From Marinobacter daepoensis DSM 16072 (GTDB lineage: Bacteria > Pseudomonadota > Gammaproteobacteria > Pseudomonadales > Oleiphilaceae), in contig NZ_ATWI01000015.1 in NCBI RefSeq assembly GCF_000421165.1, positions 55,507 to 119,506 on the forward strand: a stretch of 64,000 bases of DNA, written 5' to 3'. The notes under the pieces are model-generated. The model was not told the DNA's origin. It searched no databases and saw nothing but the letters and a program-made list of their open reading frames with translations. The translations under genes were made by a program, and so were the position numbers. Shown here piece by piece: positions 8,871 to 17,769 of this stretch (positions are counted from its first letter, which is position 1; the number at the start of each line of letters is the position of its first letter).

Positions 8871-10316
8871 ATGAACCAGCCTGCCAACACTCATTTTCAT
8901 TGTTTTCGCGATGATGCCATGGCCGACGACGATGCGACCGCCCTTGCGGAGCGGATTCGTAGCGGGGACGTTTCCGCCGGGGAAGTGGCGATGGCGGCGA
9001 TTGAACGGGCGCAGGCCGCCACGCCAGTTATTCACGGGGTAGAGTCTGAGTGCTACCATAAGGCCCGGCAACACAGCCAGCACCCTGGCTCGTTGTCCGG
9101 TCCTTTCGCAGGTGTGCCAACCTACATCAAAGACAACACCGACGTGCAGGGGCTGCCAACTGGCCATGGTTCGCGGGCAATCTCCCCGAAGATTGCACAG
9201 AAGACCAGTCCGTTTGCCGAGCAGATGCTGGCGCAGGGCTACCTCTGCCTTGGCAAATCCACACTGCCCGAGTTTGGCTTCAATGCCACCACCGAGCCAG
9301 TCACTGGCCCCCCCACCCGCAACCCCTGGAATCTGGCCTTTTCCTCCGGCGCCTCATCCGGTGGCGCGGCTGCCCTCGTCGCAGCCGGAGTGGTCCCCAT
9401 TGCACACGCCAACGACGGCGGGGGTTCCATTCGTATCCCCGCCGCTTGCTGCGGTCTGGTCGGACTGAAACCCACCCGGGGCCGGGTAGTCGACAACGAC
9501 GCCGCCCGGGATCTGCCGGTGAACATTGTCAGCGATGGCGTGGTTACCCGTTCCGTTCGGGATACCGCAGGTTTCCTGGCGCATGCCGAGAGCTACTTTC
9601 TCAACCGTAAATTACCAGCTGTCGGGCATATTCAGGGCCCTTCCAGCCGACAACTTCGGATTGGCATGGTGCTGGACTCCATCAACGGCTACCCCACCGA
9701 TTCCGAAACCCGGATCACCGTTGAGCAGACCGCCCGTCACCTCGAAAAGCTCGGGCATGTGATTGAACCGATGGACATTCCCGTCGCCAACTCGTTTCCG
9801 GACGATTTCGCGCTTTACTGGGGGATGCTTGCCTACGGCGTCAAAGCCCGGGGCAAGAAACTGTTCCACCCCGACTTCGATAAACACCAGGTGGATGGTC
9901 TAACCGATGGCCTGGCCGCCATGTTCAGGCGTCAATTCTGGCGCCTGCCAGCGGTCATCTGGCGATTGAAGCGTTCCTGGCATGACTACCAGCACAGGAT
10001 GCAGAACTACGACGCCGTACTGACCCCGGTGCTAGGTCAAACCACACAGCCACTAGGCCACCTGCGCCCCGATGTGCCCTTCGACACGTTGTTTGAACGC
10101 CTGTCCGGCTACGTGAACTTTACCCCGCTGGCCAATGCCACCGGTGCCCCCGCCATCGCTCTGCCAATGGGCAAAAGCACACACGGCCTTCCTGTTTCGG
10201 TGCAGTTCATGGCCCGCCACGGCGATGAGCGCACGCTGCTGGAGCTTGCCTATGCGCTGGAGGCAGACCATCCCTGGCCAACCCTGAACCAGGCGTTCCG
10301 GAACCTTCAAACCTGA
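8871..10316 (+). CDS. Amidase signature family hydrolase
   Basis: This 481-residue enzyme has the amidase-signature Ser-cisSer-Lys triad. The Lys is in TYIKDNTDV, the cis-Ser in the glycine/serine-rich FSSGASSGGAAALVAAG region, and the nucleophile in NDGGGSIRIPAACCGL. Family members hydrolyse linear or cyclic amides. The sequence resembles the aryl-acylamidase / 6-aminohexanoate-cyclic-dimer hydrolase branch more than GatA, because there is no gatC or gatB neighbour. No signal peptide is seen, so it should be cytoplasmic. Its 3' end overlaps the converging diguanylate cyclase gene by 10 bases. The true substrate cannot be deduced. Confidence 0.9.
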   Translation: MNQPANTHFHCFRDDAMADDDATALAERIRSGDVSAGEVAMAAIERAQAATPVIHGVESECYHKARQHSQHPGSLSGPFAGVPTYIKDNTDVQGLPTGHGSRAISPKIAQKTSPFAEQMLAQGYLCLGKSTLPEFGFNATTEPVTGPPTRNPWNLAFSSGASSGGAAALVAAGVVPIAHANDGGGSIRIPAACCGLVGLKPTRGRVVDNDAARDLPVNIVSDGVVTRSVRDTAGFLAHAESYFLNRKLPAVGHIQGPSSRQLRIGMVLDSINGYPTDSETRITVEQTARHLEKLGHVIEPMDIPVANSFPDDFALYWGMLAYGVKARGKKLFHPDFDKHQVDGLTDGLAAMFRRQFWRLPAVIWRLKRSWHDYQHRMQNYDAVLTPVLGQTTQPLGHLRPDVPFDTLFERLSGYVNFTPLANATGAPAIALPMGKSTHGLPVSVQFMARHGDERTLLELAYALEADHPWPTLNQAFRNLQT

Positions 10317-12181
10317 CAGAGCGCCTCGCTCTGTCCTGCCTGGGAATTAACCACAACCCGATTACGACCCTCGGCTTTGGCCCGGTACAAAGCCTCATCC
10401 GCACAGGCAAACAGGATCTTGGTGGCATCTGCCTGATCCGGGGCACGGCTGCAAACCCCGATACTCACGGTCAGGTGCAGCACCTGATCGGAGACGCGGA
10501 AAGCGGTTTTCTGAATATCACCGCGGATTCTCTCTGCAACCCGGAGCGCCCCTGCCTCCGGGGTATCCGGCAACAGCACCACAAACTCTTCTCCACCGTA
10601 ACGAGCCGCCAGGTCCTGCGGGCGGGTTACATGGCGCTTGATGAAATCGGCCACCATTTTCAGGCAATCATCACCGACAAGATGACCGTAGCGGTCGTTA
10701 AAACTCTTGAAATGATCAATGTCTACCACCAGGAGCGAAAGTGTCTCGCCGAAGCGATAGGCGTGTACCGTCTCGGACTGGAACGCCTGATCAAAGTGAC
10801 CCCGGTTTTTCAGGCCTGTCATTGGATCGGTGGCACTCAGCTCCAGCAACTGCTGATTGAGTGCTTCCAGGTCCCGGGTGCGCTCCTGCACCCGCTGCTC
10901 CAGCAGTGCGTTGGCTTCCTGCTGAACACGAAGGGATTTCTCCTGAGCCAGACGGGCCTTGCGCTCTTCCCGAAGGAGCTTTTGCTGGGCCGAAAAGGTC
11001 CGTTTCTTTTCTCGGTTCAACCGGTCTGCCAAGGCAATGGACAGCAGGATAACACCCAGAGCAGACCCTACCTGGGTGGCGTTCTCGGTTAACAAGTTGC
11101 GTGGCAGCATGGTGAATTTGCTCATGGCCAGCACAATTCCGCCAAACAACATGAACACCCAGGCCACGGTATAGTATCGGGCCGCCGGGTCTTGCCTGAT
11201 CCAGCGCACCACGCTGAGCATAAGCATGGTGGAACAACCAACAAATGCCACCAGGATGGTTGGCAGGATCATCAACCGATAGGGCACCACCAGCCCTGCC
11301 AGCGCCAGCCCCCCTGCTGCCATGATCATCGCCCAGGTCCAGCGGTTCAGCAACGGGTGGTTCTGTCGGGTAACCCGGATAAACCGGATGCTGAACGCAC
11401 CACCAAACAGAACCACAAGATTCAGAAACACGATAATGGCCTGGTCGTTCCACCAGGTTGCCTCGGGCCACAGATACTGGAATGCAACCCCATGCAGAGA
11501 CGCAAGAAACAGCGGCATGGCCGCAATATAGCCCACATAGAAGAGGAAGCTCCGCTCTCCCACCGCCATAAAAACGAAAAGGTTGTATAGAATCATCACC
11601 AACACAATGCCGTAATAGATACCCTCAAACAGGCTTCTTGCCTGCTCAGCGGCGTAAAAAGCATCCTGATCCCACAGGATCATGGGCAACTGCATGGAGC
11701 TGGTGGTGTCTACGCGGAGATAAACGATCGTGTCAGACACCGGCGGCAAGGGCAGCGGAACAACAAAATTGCGGTGATGGATGGGACGGTCATAAAACGG
11801 GCGCTTATCCCCGAGCGATAACGATTCAACCAGCTCGCCATCGAGCTCACGATACACCTCGATATGGTCCAGCACCGGATAACCGATTTCCAGAAAATTA
11901 CTGGCTTCTGATGGCAAGACATTCACCAGGGTGACCCGGAACCAGTAAACCGAAGCGCCGTATCCCAGACTGACGCTGTCACTACCGTTTCTTGTCCAGG
12001 CTTCGTCTGGCAATTGTCGGACATCCCGAATCGAAGGCGACCCTGCCTCCTGCCAGTAGTCCACAAACCGTGATAGCTCCAGCCGCTTGGAATAGCTCCC
12101 CCACTCCGCAGGCCCGGCCAACACCAGGGAGGGGGCCAACAGACAAAGCAAAAGAACAAAAAAGACGTCAGGCCTTGGCAT
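10307..12181 (-). CDS. Diguanylate cyclase with 7TMR-DISM sensor
   Basis: This 624-residue inner-membrane protein has a signal peptide ending near LVLAGPA and a periplasmic 7TMR-DISM extracellular domain (about 30-160, with the characteristic YWFRVTL and LEIGYPVLDHIEVY). Seven TM helices (about 175-375), a coiled coil and a GGDEF domain follow. The active site is GGEEF near residue 530, so it should make cyclic di-GMP. An RPQD sequence five residues before it is a product-inhibition I-site (RxxD). ATG 12181 is chosen because the signal peptide begins there. Together with the HD-GYP protein at 4.4 kb, it gives the window one enzyme for making and one for degrading c-di-GMP. Confidence 0.93.
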   Translation of the reverse strand: MPRPDVFFVLLLCLLAPSLVLAGPAEWGSYSKRLELSRFVDYWQEAGSPSIRDVRQLPDEAWTRNGSDSVSLGYGASVYWFRVTLVNVLPSEASNFLEIGYPVLDHIEVYRELDGELVESLSLGDKRPFYDRPIHHRNFVVPLPLPPVSDTIVYLRVDTTSSMQLPMILWDQDAFYAAEQARSLFEGIYYGIVLVMILYNLFVFMAVGERSFLFYVGYIAAMPLFLASLHGVAFQYLWPEATWWNDQAIIVFLNLVVLFGGAFSIRFIRVTRQNHPLLNRWTWAMIMAAGGLALAGLVVPYRLMILPTILVAFVGCSTMLMLSVVRWIRQDPAARYYTVAWVFMLFGGIVLAMSKFTMLPRNLLTENATQVGSALGVILLSIALADRLNREKKRTFSAQQKLLREERKARLAQEKSLRVQQEANALLEQRVQERTRDLEALNQQLLELSATDPMTGLKNRGHFDQAFQSETVHAYRFGETLSLLVVDIDHFKSFNDRYGHLVGDDCLKMVADFIKRHVTRPQDLAARYGGEEFVVLLPDTPEAGALRVAERIRGDIQKTAFRVSDQVLHLTVSIGVCSRAPDQADATKILFACADEALYRAKAEGRNRVVVNSQAGQSEALCQV

Positions 12182-12329
12182 ATCAGACTCGGGCGGGTGC
12201 ACGTTTGTTATTGGTTACAGACTGTCCGAAGTATGCCCCAAGCCCCCGAATGGCGCCCCCGAAAGCAACCAATCGTCTCAAAATGACATAAAAAGCTACA
12301 CAAAATGCCTTAAAAGCAATTCAACCCGA

Positions 12330-13067
12330 TCAGAGACCAATCTCCTCCCCCGTCTCACAAAAAATTTCCAGAACCCGGATAAAGCCTGGCTCCGGCTCAG
12401 CGCTCAGACTCAGCGGCTCACCGGTTACCGGATGAGTCAGATTCAGGGCCGTTGCCGCCAGCATCAGCCGCCCCTGCCCGAACCGCTCGGCAAAGTATCG
12501 GTTGTGCCGCCCCCGGCCATGATTGGCATCGCCGATGATCGGGTGGTTGATGTGTTTCATGTGCCGACGCAACTGGTGCTTCCGGCCAGTCTCTGGTGTC
12601 AGCTCCACAAGGCTGTACCGGCTTGTCGGATACCGTTCTATCGCCACCGGTAATTCTGTGGTCGCGAGCCGGCGATATCGTGTCAGCGCTTCTCTGACCG
12701 GCTGTTCCCGGCCTTTCAACCGACGGTCCTCGGGCTCATCCCGAAGCGGGTAATCGATCACCCCATCTTCCGGTGTCCAGCCCCGGACCACCGCCAGATA
12801 GGTTTTGGCGACCTCGCCTGCCATCAGCGCCATACCCAACCGACGTGCGGTCTCCTGATCCCTGGCGAACAACAACACACCGGAGGTGGGCCGATCCAGC
12901 CGATGCACCGGGTAGACATACTCCCCGCCATTGAGTTCACGAGCGTACTGCAAGGCAAATTCCGTTTCGTGTTTATCAATGGGGCTTCGATGAACCAGCA
13001 GACCAGCGGGCTTATGGACGGCAAGCAACCATGAATCTCGATAAATTACGGTAAGGGGGTTCAACAT
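12330..13067 (-). CDS. truC: tRNA pseudouridine(65) synthase TruC
   Basis: This 245-residue RluA-family pseudouridine synthase has the catalytic motif HRLDRPTSGVLLFA with the essential Asp, and the family elements AVHKPAGLLVHRS and TGRKHQLRRHMKHI. The length and the GRGRHNRYFAERF block match TruC, which modifies U65 in the acceptor/T-arm region of certain tRNAs (Ile and Asp tRNAs in E. coli). No S4 domain is present, again as in TruC. It stands alone, with no operon partner visible. Confidence 0.9.
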   Translation of the reverse strand: MLNPLTVIYRDSWLLAVHKPAGLLVHRSPIDKHETEFALQYARELNGGEYVYPVHRLDRPTSGVLLFARDQETARRLGMALMAGEVAKTYLAVVRGWTPEDGVIDYPLRDEPEDRRLKGREQPVREALTRYRRLATTELPVAIERYPTSRYSLVELTPETGRKHQLRRHMKHINHPIIGDANHGRGRHNRYFAERFGQGRLMLAATALNLTHPVTGEPLSLSAEPEPGFIRVLEIFCETGEEIGL

Positions 13068-13258
13068 GCAGAGTAACGGTCAATAATGAAACCCGGCAGC
13101 CCAGCAGAGACTACCTCCTTGCACGATTTTACCCTCAGCTTTCCGATCATTACAGAACTCCCGTTGAATGCGTTGGCACACCAAAAGTCTTCTTCACCGG
13201 ATTCTGATCATCTCTTGAAAGAAACCGGCAAGGCCCGTGATTTAGCCGGGCGTATCCG

Positions 13259-16200
13259 TTACTGGTTGCCCCGGAACACGCGCCTGGCCAACGCCCTCAC
13301 CCGCAGGCCCGTACGCTCTCCAAGAACCAGAAGCGCCGGCGTCAGTAACAGAGTCAGCAAGGTGGCAAACGCGAGCCCACCGGCAATGGCACTGGACAGC
13401 TGAGTCCACCACTGAGTGGAGGGTGCGCCAAGCCCCAGCGAGGGCTCCAGCAGATTGACGTTGACGCCCAGTACCATGGGCATCAGACCCAGGATGGTGG
13501 TAATCGCAGTCAGCAGCACCGGACGAAAACGCAGGCACCCGGTTTCCAGCGCTGCGCTGTAGGCACCCTTGCCCTCCCGCTTCATCTGATTAAAGGTATC
13601 AATCAGAATGATGTTGTTGTTCACCACAATTCCCGCCAGCGCAATGATCCCCATACCGACCATTACAACGCCAAACGACTGGCCCGAAAACAGCAATCCC
13701 AGCAACACCCCTGCGGTCGACAGCACAATGGCAGAGAGAATCAGAAGGGTCTGATACAGGGAGTTGAACTGCGTGACCAGAATCAGCAGCATCAGCCCCA
13801 CCGCCACCAGAAAGGCGGCAGCCAGAAAGTTCGCAGCCTGTTGCTGATCCTCGTTTTCCCCGGCAAAGCGGATACTGACACCCTCTGGTGGTTCGGGCAT
13901 TTCGGCCTGCAGCGTACGCAGCAATTCGTCCATGCGCCGGCCCGGCGCCACATCCGATTTGACGGTAATGGTGCGCTGGCCATCCACCCGGACAATGGAG
14001 CCGGTCTTATCGCCCGGCTCCAGATCAACAAACTCTGACAGCGGAATCTGCCCACGGGATGTATTCAGGGTCTGTCGTTCAAGATGATCCAGCTCACGCC
14101 AGTTGTTGGGCACACGCACCGCAATGTCCACTTCGTCCCTGACATCTTCCGGGCGATACGTGGCCAGAACCAGCCCGTTCGTCACCAGCCGTACCGCACT
14201 GCCGATACTCAGAACATCGGTGCCAAAACGGGCCGCAGCCTCACGGTCTACCTTCAGGCGCCACTCGATACCGGGCAGGCTCCGATCATCCTCAATATCG
14301 ACAAAGCCGCCCAACTCCCGCATTCGGTTCTCCAGAGTATCCACATAGGTATCCAGCTGGGCACTGTTCATACTGCTGACCAGAAGCTCAATCGGCTTGC
14401 CCTCAGCTGGCCCACCTTCCTGTTTTCGAAACTCCAGCTCAATACCGGCAATGTCCGCGGTGCGCTCCCGGAAGTCATCCAGAATCGCGGTGGCGGTGCG
14501 GCGGGTGTACCAGTCGGTAAACTGAAACTGAAGAACCCCGATCACATCCGGAGCAACCTGACTGCCGGCGCTGACCATAGAGCGGGCATAAAGGGCCTTC
14601 ACCTCTGGCATGTTCTGCAACCGTGACTCCACCTCCCGGACAATGGCATCCCGCTCCCAGACGGACAGATCACCCCGTGCGCGCACCTGAACCTGAGCGG
14701 ATTCAGGCTCGACGCTTGGAAAGAATTCCATTCCGTAATTGAACCGGCCATAGGCGGCGTAGATCACCACAATGACCGTCAATGCCCCCAGCAGGGTCAG
14801 TCCCGGCCGCAGCAATAACCGGGAGAGTAGCTTTCGGTAGAGCTTCATGAAACGCCCTTCACGGGCATTCTGGTGATGACGGCGCCCGCCACTTACACCG
14901 CCCAGCACTGGCAGAAACACCAGCGCCATCGCCAGAGACGCGATCAGGCAGATCAGCACTGTCATGGGCAGAAACTTCATGAACTCACCAACAACACCCG
15001 GCCAGAACAGCAGGGGAACGAACACCGCCAGCGTAGTCGCGGTTGAGGCAATCACCGGCCAGGCCATGCGGGAAGCGGCTTGCACCCAGGCGGTTTTAAC
15101 CGGCTGGCCATCCGAGAGATTCCTGTCTGCCAGCTCGGAGACCACGATGGCCCCATCGACCAGCATTCCGGCAACCAGAATCAGACTGAACAACACAACA
15201 ATGTTGAGGGTCAGCCCCATACTCCAGATCACCAGAATACCGGTCAGAAAGGCCCCGGGAATGGTCAGTCCCACCAGCAACGCAGACCGGGGCCCCATGG
15301 CTGCGATCACCACGATGATCACCAGGACAATCGCCGTCATGACGTTGTTAAGCAGGTCCGACAGGATGTCCCTGACCTCCTCGGACTGATCCATAATGAA
15401 ACGGATATCCAGCGCCTCAGGCAGCCTGGGGCGGGCTTCATCAATCAGAGCCCGTATCTGTTCGATGGTCTCAATGATGTTAGCCCCTGATCGTTTGGAC
15501 ACTTCCAGCACCAGTGCCGGCTCACCATTGATTCGGGCGAAGCCACTCGGGTCTTTGAAGGTTCTCTGCAACATCGCCACATCGCCGAAGGTCACCACGG
15601 TATCGCCGTTAACCTTCACCGGCATGGACATGACATCCTCAACGGTTTCGATCACGCCTGGCACTTTCAACGACATCCGGCCATTACCGGTATCCAGAGA
15701 ACCGGCAGCCACCAGCTGATTGTTGCGGGTAACCAACGAGGCAAGCTGGTCAAAATCGATGCCGTAACTCTCCAGCACCTGAGGATCTACCACAATTTCC
15801 AGAAGGTCTTCCCGGTCTCCACCGATTTCCACTTCGAGCACTTCGGGAATGGCTTCGATTGCATCCTGAAGGCGGCGCGCAATGCTGATCAGTTCCCGCT
15901 CAGACAAAGGGCCAGACAATCCGACCGACAAGACCGGAAACAACGACACATTGATTTCGTTCACCCGGGGCTCATCCGCTTCCTGCGGCAGCTTGCTTCG
16001 GGCGGTATCTACTTTTTCCCGCACGTCCTGCAACGCTTTATCCGGATCGAACCCGGCATCGAACTCCAGCATCACCGAAGCATGCCCCTCAGATGCAGTA
16101 CCCCGCATTTCCTTGATGCCCTCAAGAGACCGAAGTTCCTGCTCCATGGGACGAACCAGCAAACGCTCCGCGTCCTCCGGGCTGATTCCTTCCAGACTCA

Positions 16201-16348
16201 TGGACACGTAAATCATCGGGATCGTGACATCCGGATTGGATTCCTTGGGGATCACCTGATACGCGGCCATACCCCCAAGCAGCAGGAAAAGAAACAGCAA
16301 CAGCGTGGTGCGACTTCGGTCCATAGCCGCCGCAATCAGTGCATTCAT
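13259..16348 (-). CDS. RND efflux permease (HAE1/AcrB-like)
   Basis: This 1029-residue RND transporter has the family's twofold repeat: a TM helix at the N-terminus, a large periplasmic loop (about 30-330), six TM helices, then the same pattern again. The TM4 proton-relay element reads GMLVDGAIVV, so the first Asp of the usual Asp-Asp pair is present and the second is Gly. The C-terminal TM bundle (GIVVNNNIILIDTFN) is standard. It would export hydrophobic drugs or solvents from the inner membrane using proton influx. It begins 5 bases after the fusion-protein gene, forming an operon. No outer-membrane TolC homolog is encoded next to it. Confidence 0.93.
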   Translation of the reverse strand: MNALIAAAMDRSRTTLLLFLFLLLGGMAAYQVIPKESNPDVTIPMIYVSMSLEGISPEDAERLLVRPMEQELRSLEGIKEMRGTASEGHASVMLEFDAGFDPDKALQDVREKVDTARSKLPQEADEPRVNEINVSLFPVLSVGLSGPLSERELISIARRLQDAIEAIPEVLEVEIGGDREDLLEIVVDPQVLESYGIDFDQLASLVTRNNQLVAAGSLDTGNGRMSLKVPGVIETVEDVMSMPVKVNGDTVVTFGDVAMLQRTFKDPSGFARINGEPALVLEVSKRSGANIIETIEQIRALIDEARPRLPEALDIRFIMDQSEEVRDILSDLLNNVMTAIVLVIIVVIAAMGPRSALLVGLTIPGAFLTGILVIWSMGLTLNIVVLFSLILVAGMLVDGAIVVSELADRNLSDGQPVKTAWVQAASRMAWPVIASTATTLAVFVPLLFWPGVVGEFMKFLPMTVLICLIASLAMALVFLPVLGGVSGGRRHHQNAREGRFMKLYRKLLSRLLLRPGLTLLGALTVIVVIYAAYGRFNYGMEFFPSVEPESAQVQVRARGDLSVWERDAIVREVESRLQNMPEVKALYARSMVSAGSQVAPDVIGVLQFQFTDWYTRRTATAILDDFRERTADIAGIELEFRKQEGGPAEGKPIELLVSSMNSAQLDTYVDTLENRMRELGGFVDIEDDRSLPGIEWRLKVDREAAARFGTDVLSIGSAVRLVTNGLVLATYRPEDVRDEVDIAVRVPNNWRELDHLERQTLNTSRGQIPLSEFVDLEPGDKTGSIVRVDGQRTITVKSDVAPGRRMDELLRTLQAEMPEPPEGVSIRFAGENEDQQQAANFLAAAFLVAVGLMLLILVTQFNSLYQTLLILSAIVLSTAGVLLGLLFSGQSFGVVMVGMGIIALAGIVVNNNIILIDTFNQMKREGKGAYSAALETGCLRFRPVLLTAITTILGLMPMVLGVNVNLLEPSLGLGAPSTQWWTQLSSAIAGGLAFATLLTLLLTPALLVLGERTGLRVRALARRVFRGNQ

Positions 16349-16353
16349 GCCGG

Positions 16354-17436
16354 TCAGCTCCGCGGATCTGATGCGTCGACGGGCCGAACCAGCTCGCCTT
16401 CGGAGACAAAACCGCCGCCCCGGGTAATCAGCCGGATATCCTGAGGCAGGCCGGACACCCAGGCGCCTTCGGTAGAAACACTCAGCAACCGCACGGTTTC
16501 AAAGACAACCCGGTTGTCTTCATCAACAAACTTCACACCAGGACGACCATCGCCATCCAGGCCCAGGTAGGCTGGGGATACAAACGTGGCTTTCTGCTCT
16601 GGCAAGCGAATACTCAGGCTCGCAGAGCCCCCTGCCGCGCGCTTCAGATCCGGATTTTCAACCTCAACTTCCACGGCAAAACTGCGGGTCTCCGGATTGG
16701 CGGCACTCGCGACAAAACTGACTACGCCGACCAGGCGAGTGCCGTCCAGCAACTGAATATCCACCGTCTGGCCCGGGTGTACCAAAGCAGCAGACTGCTG
16801 GGGTATCTGCCCTGAGGCCTTAAGACGATCAATCTGGACCAGCTCAAACAGCGGTGAACCCACCTGCACCAGGCTGCCCTCATCAACGTCGCGACGGTTA
16901 ACAATGGCATCGAAAGGGGCGGCCGGCCTCAGGTGGGCAAGATCCAGGTCAGCGACCGCCAACTCTGCCCGCGCCGCGGCCAGCTCACTCTGCAGTCGCA
17001 GAATCTCGGTTTCGGCCGCCAGATTGCTTGAGCGCAGCCTCCGCGCCGCGGCGAGGTCCGCTTCGAGTTTGCGAATGCTGGCCTGCCAGCGTGCGGCCAC
17101 CTTGTCCCGGCCATCCGTTGATAAAGTAGCCAGCACAGTTCGAGCCGCTACCGACTGCCCTAACTGCACATTCAGCCGCTCGACGGTGCCGGCCACCCGG
17201 GCACTGACCTGAACCGATTGCCAGGGCTCCAACTGGCCCTGAAGTTTCAGTGATGGCTGGTAAGACTCAGCCCTGACCGGGGCCACTTCAACCCGGGTCA
17301 GCGATCTTTCTTCCGAGGCAGGCTCGCCCGGCGCCTCTTCACTGGCCACTTTCAGCTCACCGGTCAGCATCCAGATAACCAGTAAAACAACAATCAGGAG
17401 GGATATCCCCAGGGAGCTCCATTTTGCTCTAGTCAT
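16354..17436 (-). CDS. RND efflux periplasmic adaptor (membrane fusion protein)
   Basis: This 360-residue HlyD/AcrA-type adaptor has one N-terminal TM anchor (ISLLIVVLLVIWMLTG) with no lipobox, a lipoyl-like half motif (GQLEPWQSVQVSARVAGTV), a coiled-coil hairpin at about 110-160 and the second lipoyl half (PFDAIVNRRDVDEGSLV). It links the RND pump at 13.3-16.3 kb to an outer-membrane channel encoded elsewhere. The two genes lie 5 bases apart and must be co-transcribed. No regulator gene is adjacent, so the inducer is unknown. Confidence 0.92.
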   Translation of the reverse strand: MTRAKWSSLGISLLIVVLLVIWMLTGELKVASEEAPGEPASEERSLTRVEVAPVRAESYQPSLKLQGQLEPWQSVQVSARVAGTVERLNVQLGQSVAARTVLATLSTDGRDKVAARWQASIRKLEADLAAARRLRSSNLAAETEILRLQSELAAARAELAVADLDLAHLRPAAPFDAIVNRRDVDEGSLVQVGSPLFELVQIDRLKASGQIPQQSAALVHPGQTVDIQLLDGTRLVGVVSFVASAANPETRSFAVEVEVENPDLKRAAGGSASLSIRLPEQKATFVSPAYLGLDGDGRPGVKFVDEDNRVVFETVRLLSVSTEGAWVSGLPQDIRLITRGGGFVSEGELVRPVDASDPRS

Positions 17437-17587
17437 GCACCACTCGCCGTGAAAAGTTTCTTGTTAAGAGGCCGGAAATCACAGGCGCAGGTCAAGATTC
17501 CTGAAATAAGGCCTTGCATCCGGTTGAAAACGTGGGTTAGATTCTACACACATTGTTTAACTCTATTCAGAGCAGATTGTCGATTTC

Positions 17588-17680
17588 ATGAACCTCAACG
17601 CTGTAATTGTCCTAGTCATGCTAGTCCTGGTGGTCGTGGTACCGTCCGGGGGCTTTTGCGTGGACAAACAGGTGAGATAG
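17588..17680 (+). CDS. ilvL: ilvGM leader peptide (IlvL)
   Basis: A 30-codon reading frame beginning MNLNAVIVLVMLVLVVVV carries a dense run of Val, Leu and Ile codons, followed by a short tail ending KQVR. It lies upstream of ilvG and is followed by a strong terminator hairpin, the layout of branched-chain amino acid attenuation. Ribosome stalling when charged Val/Leu/Ile tRNAs are scarce would favour the antiterminator and expression of ilvGM. It is too short for routine gene finders, but codon content and position make it convincing. Confidence 0.88.
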   Translation: MNLNAVIVLVMLVLVVVVPSGGFCVDKQVR

Positions 17681-17702
17681 CGACAACCTGACGAAGACAC
17701 CA

Positions 17703-17742
17703 GAAACCCCCGGCACCGCAAGGTCCCGGGGGTTTCTTTTTT
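17703..17742 (+). terminator. ilvGM attenuator terminator
   Basis: The GAAACCCCCGG / CCGGGGGTTTC stem is followed by six T residues (17737-17742), a rho-independent terminator between the leader peptide and ilvG. Confidence 0.88.
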
Positions 17743-17769
17743 GCGGCAAAGAAAAAGGGAAAAACGACC

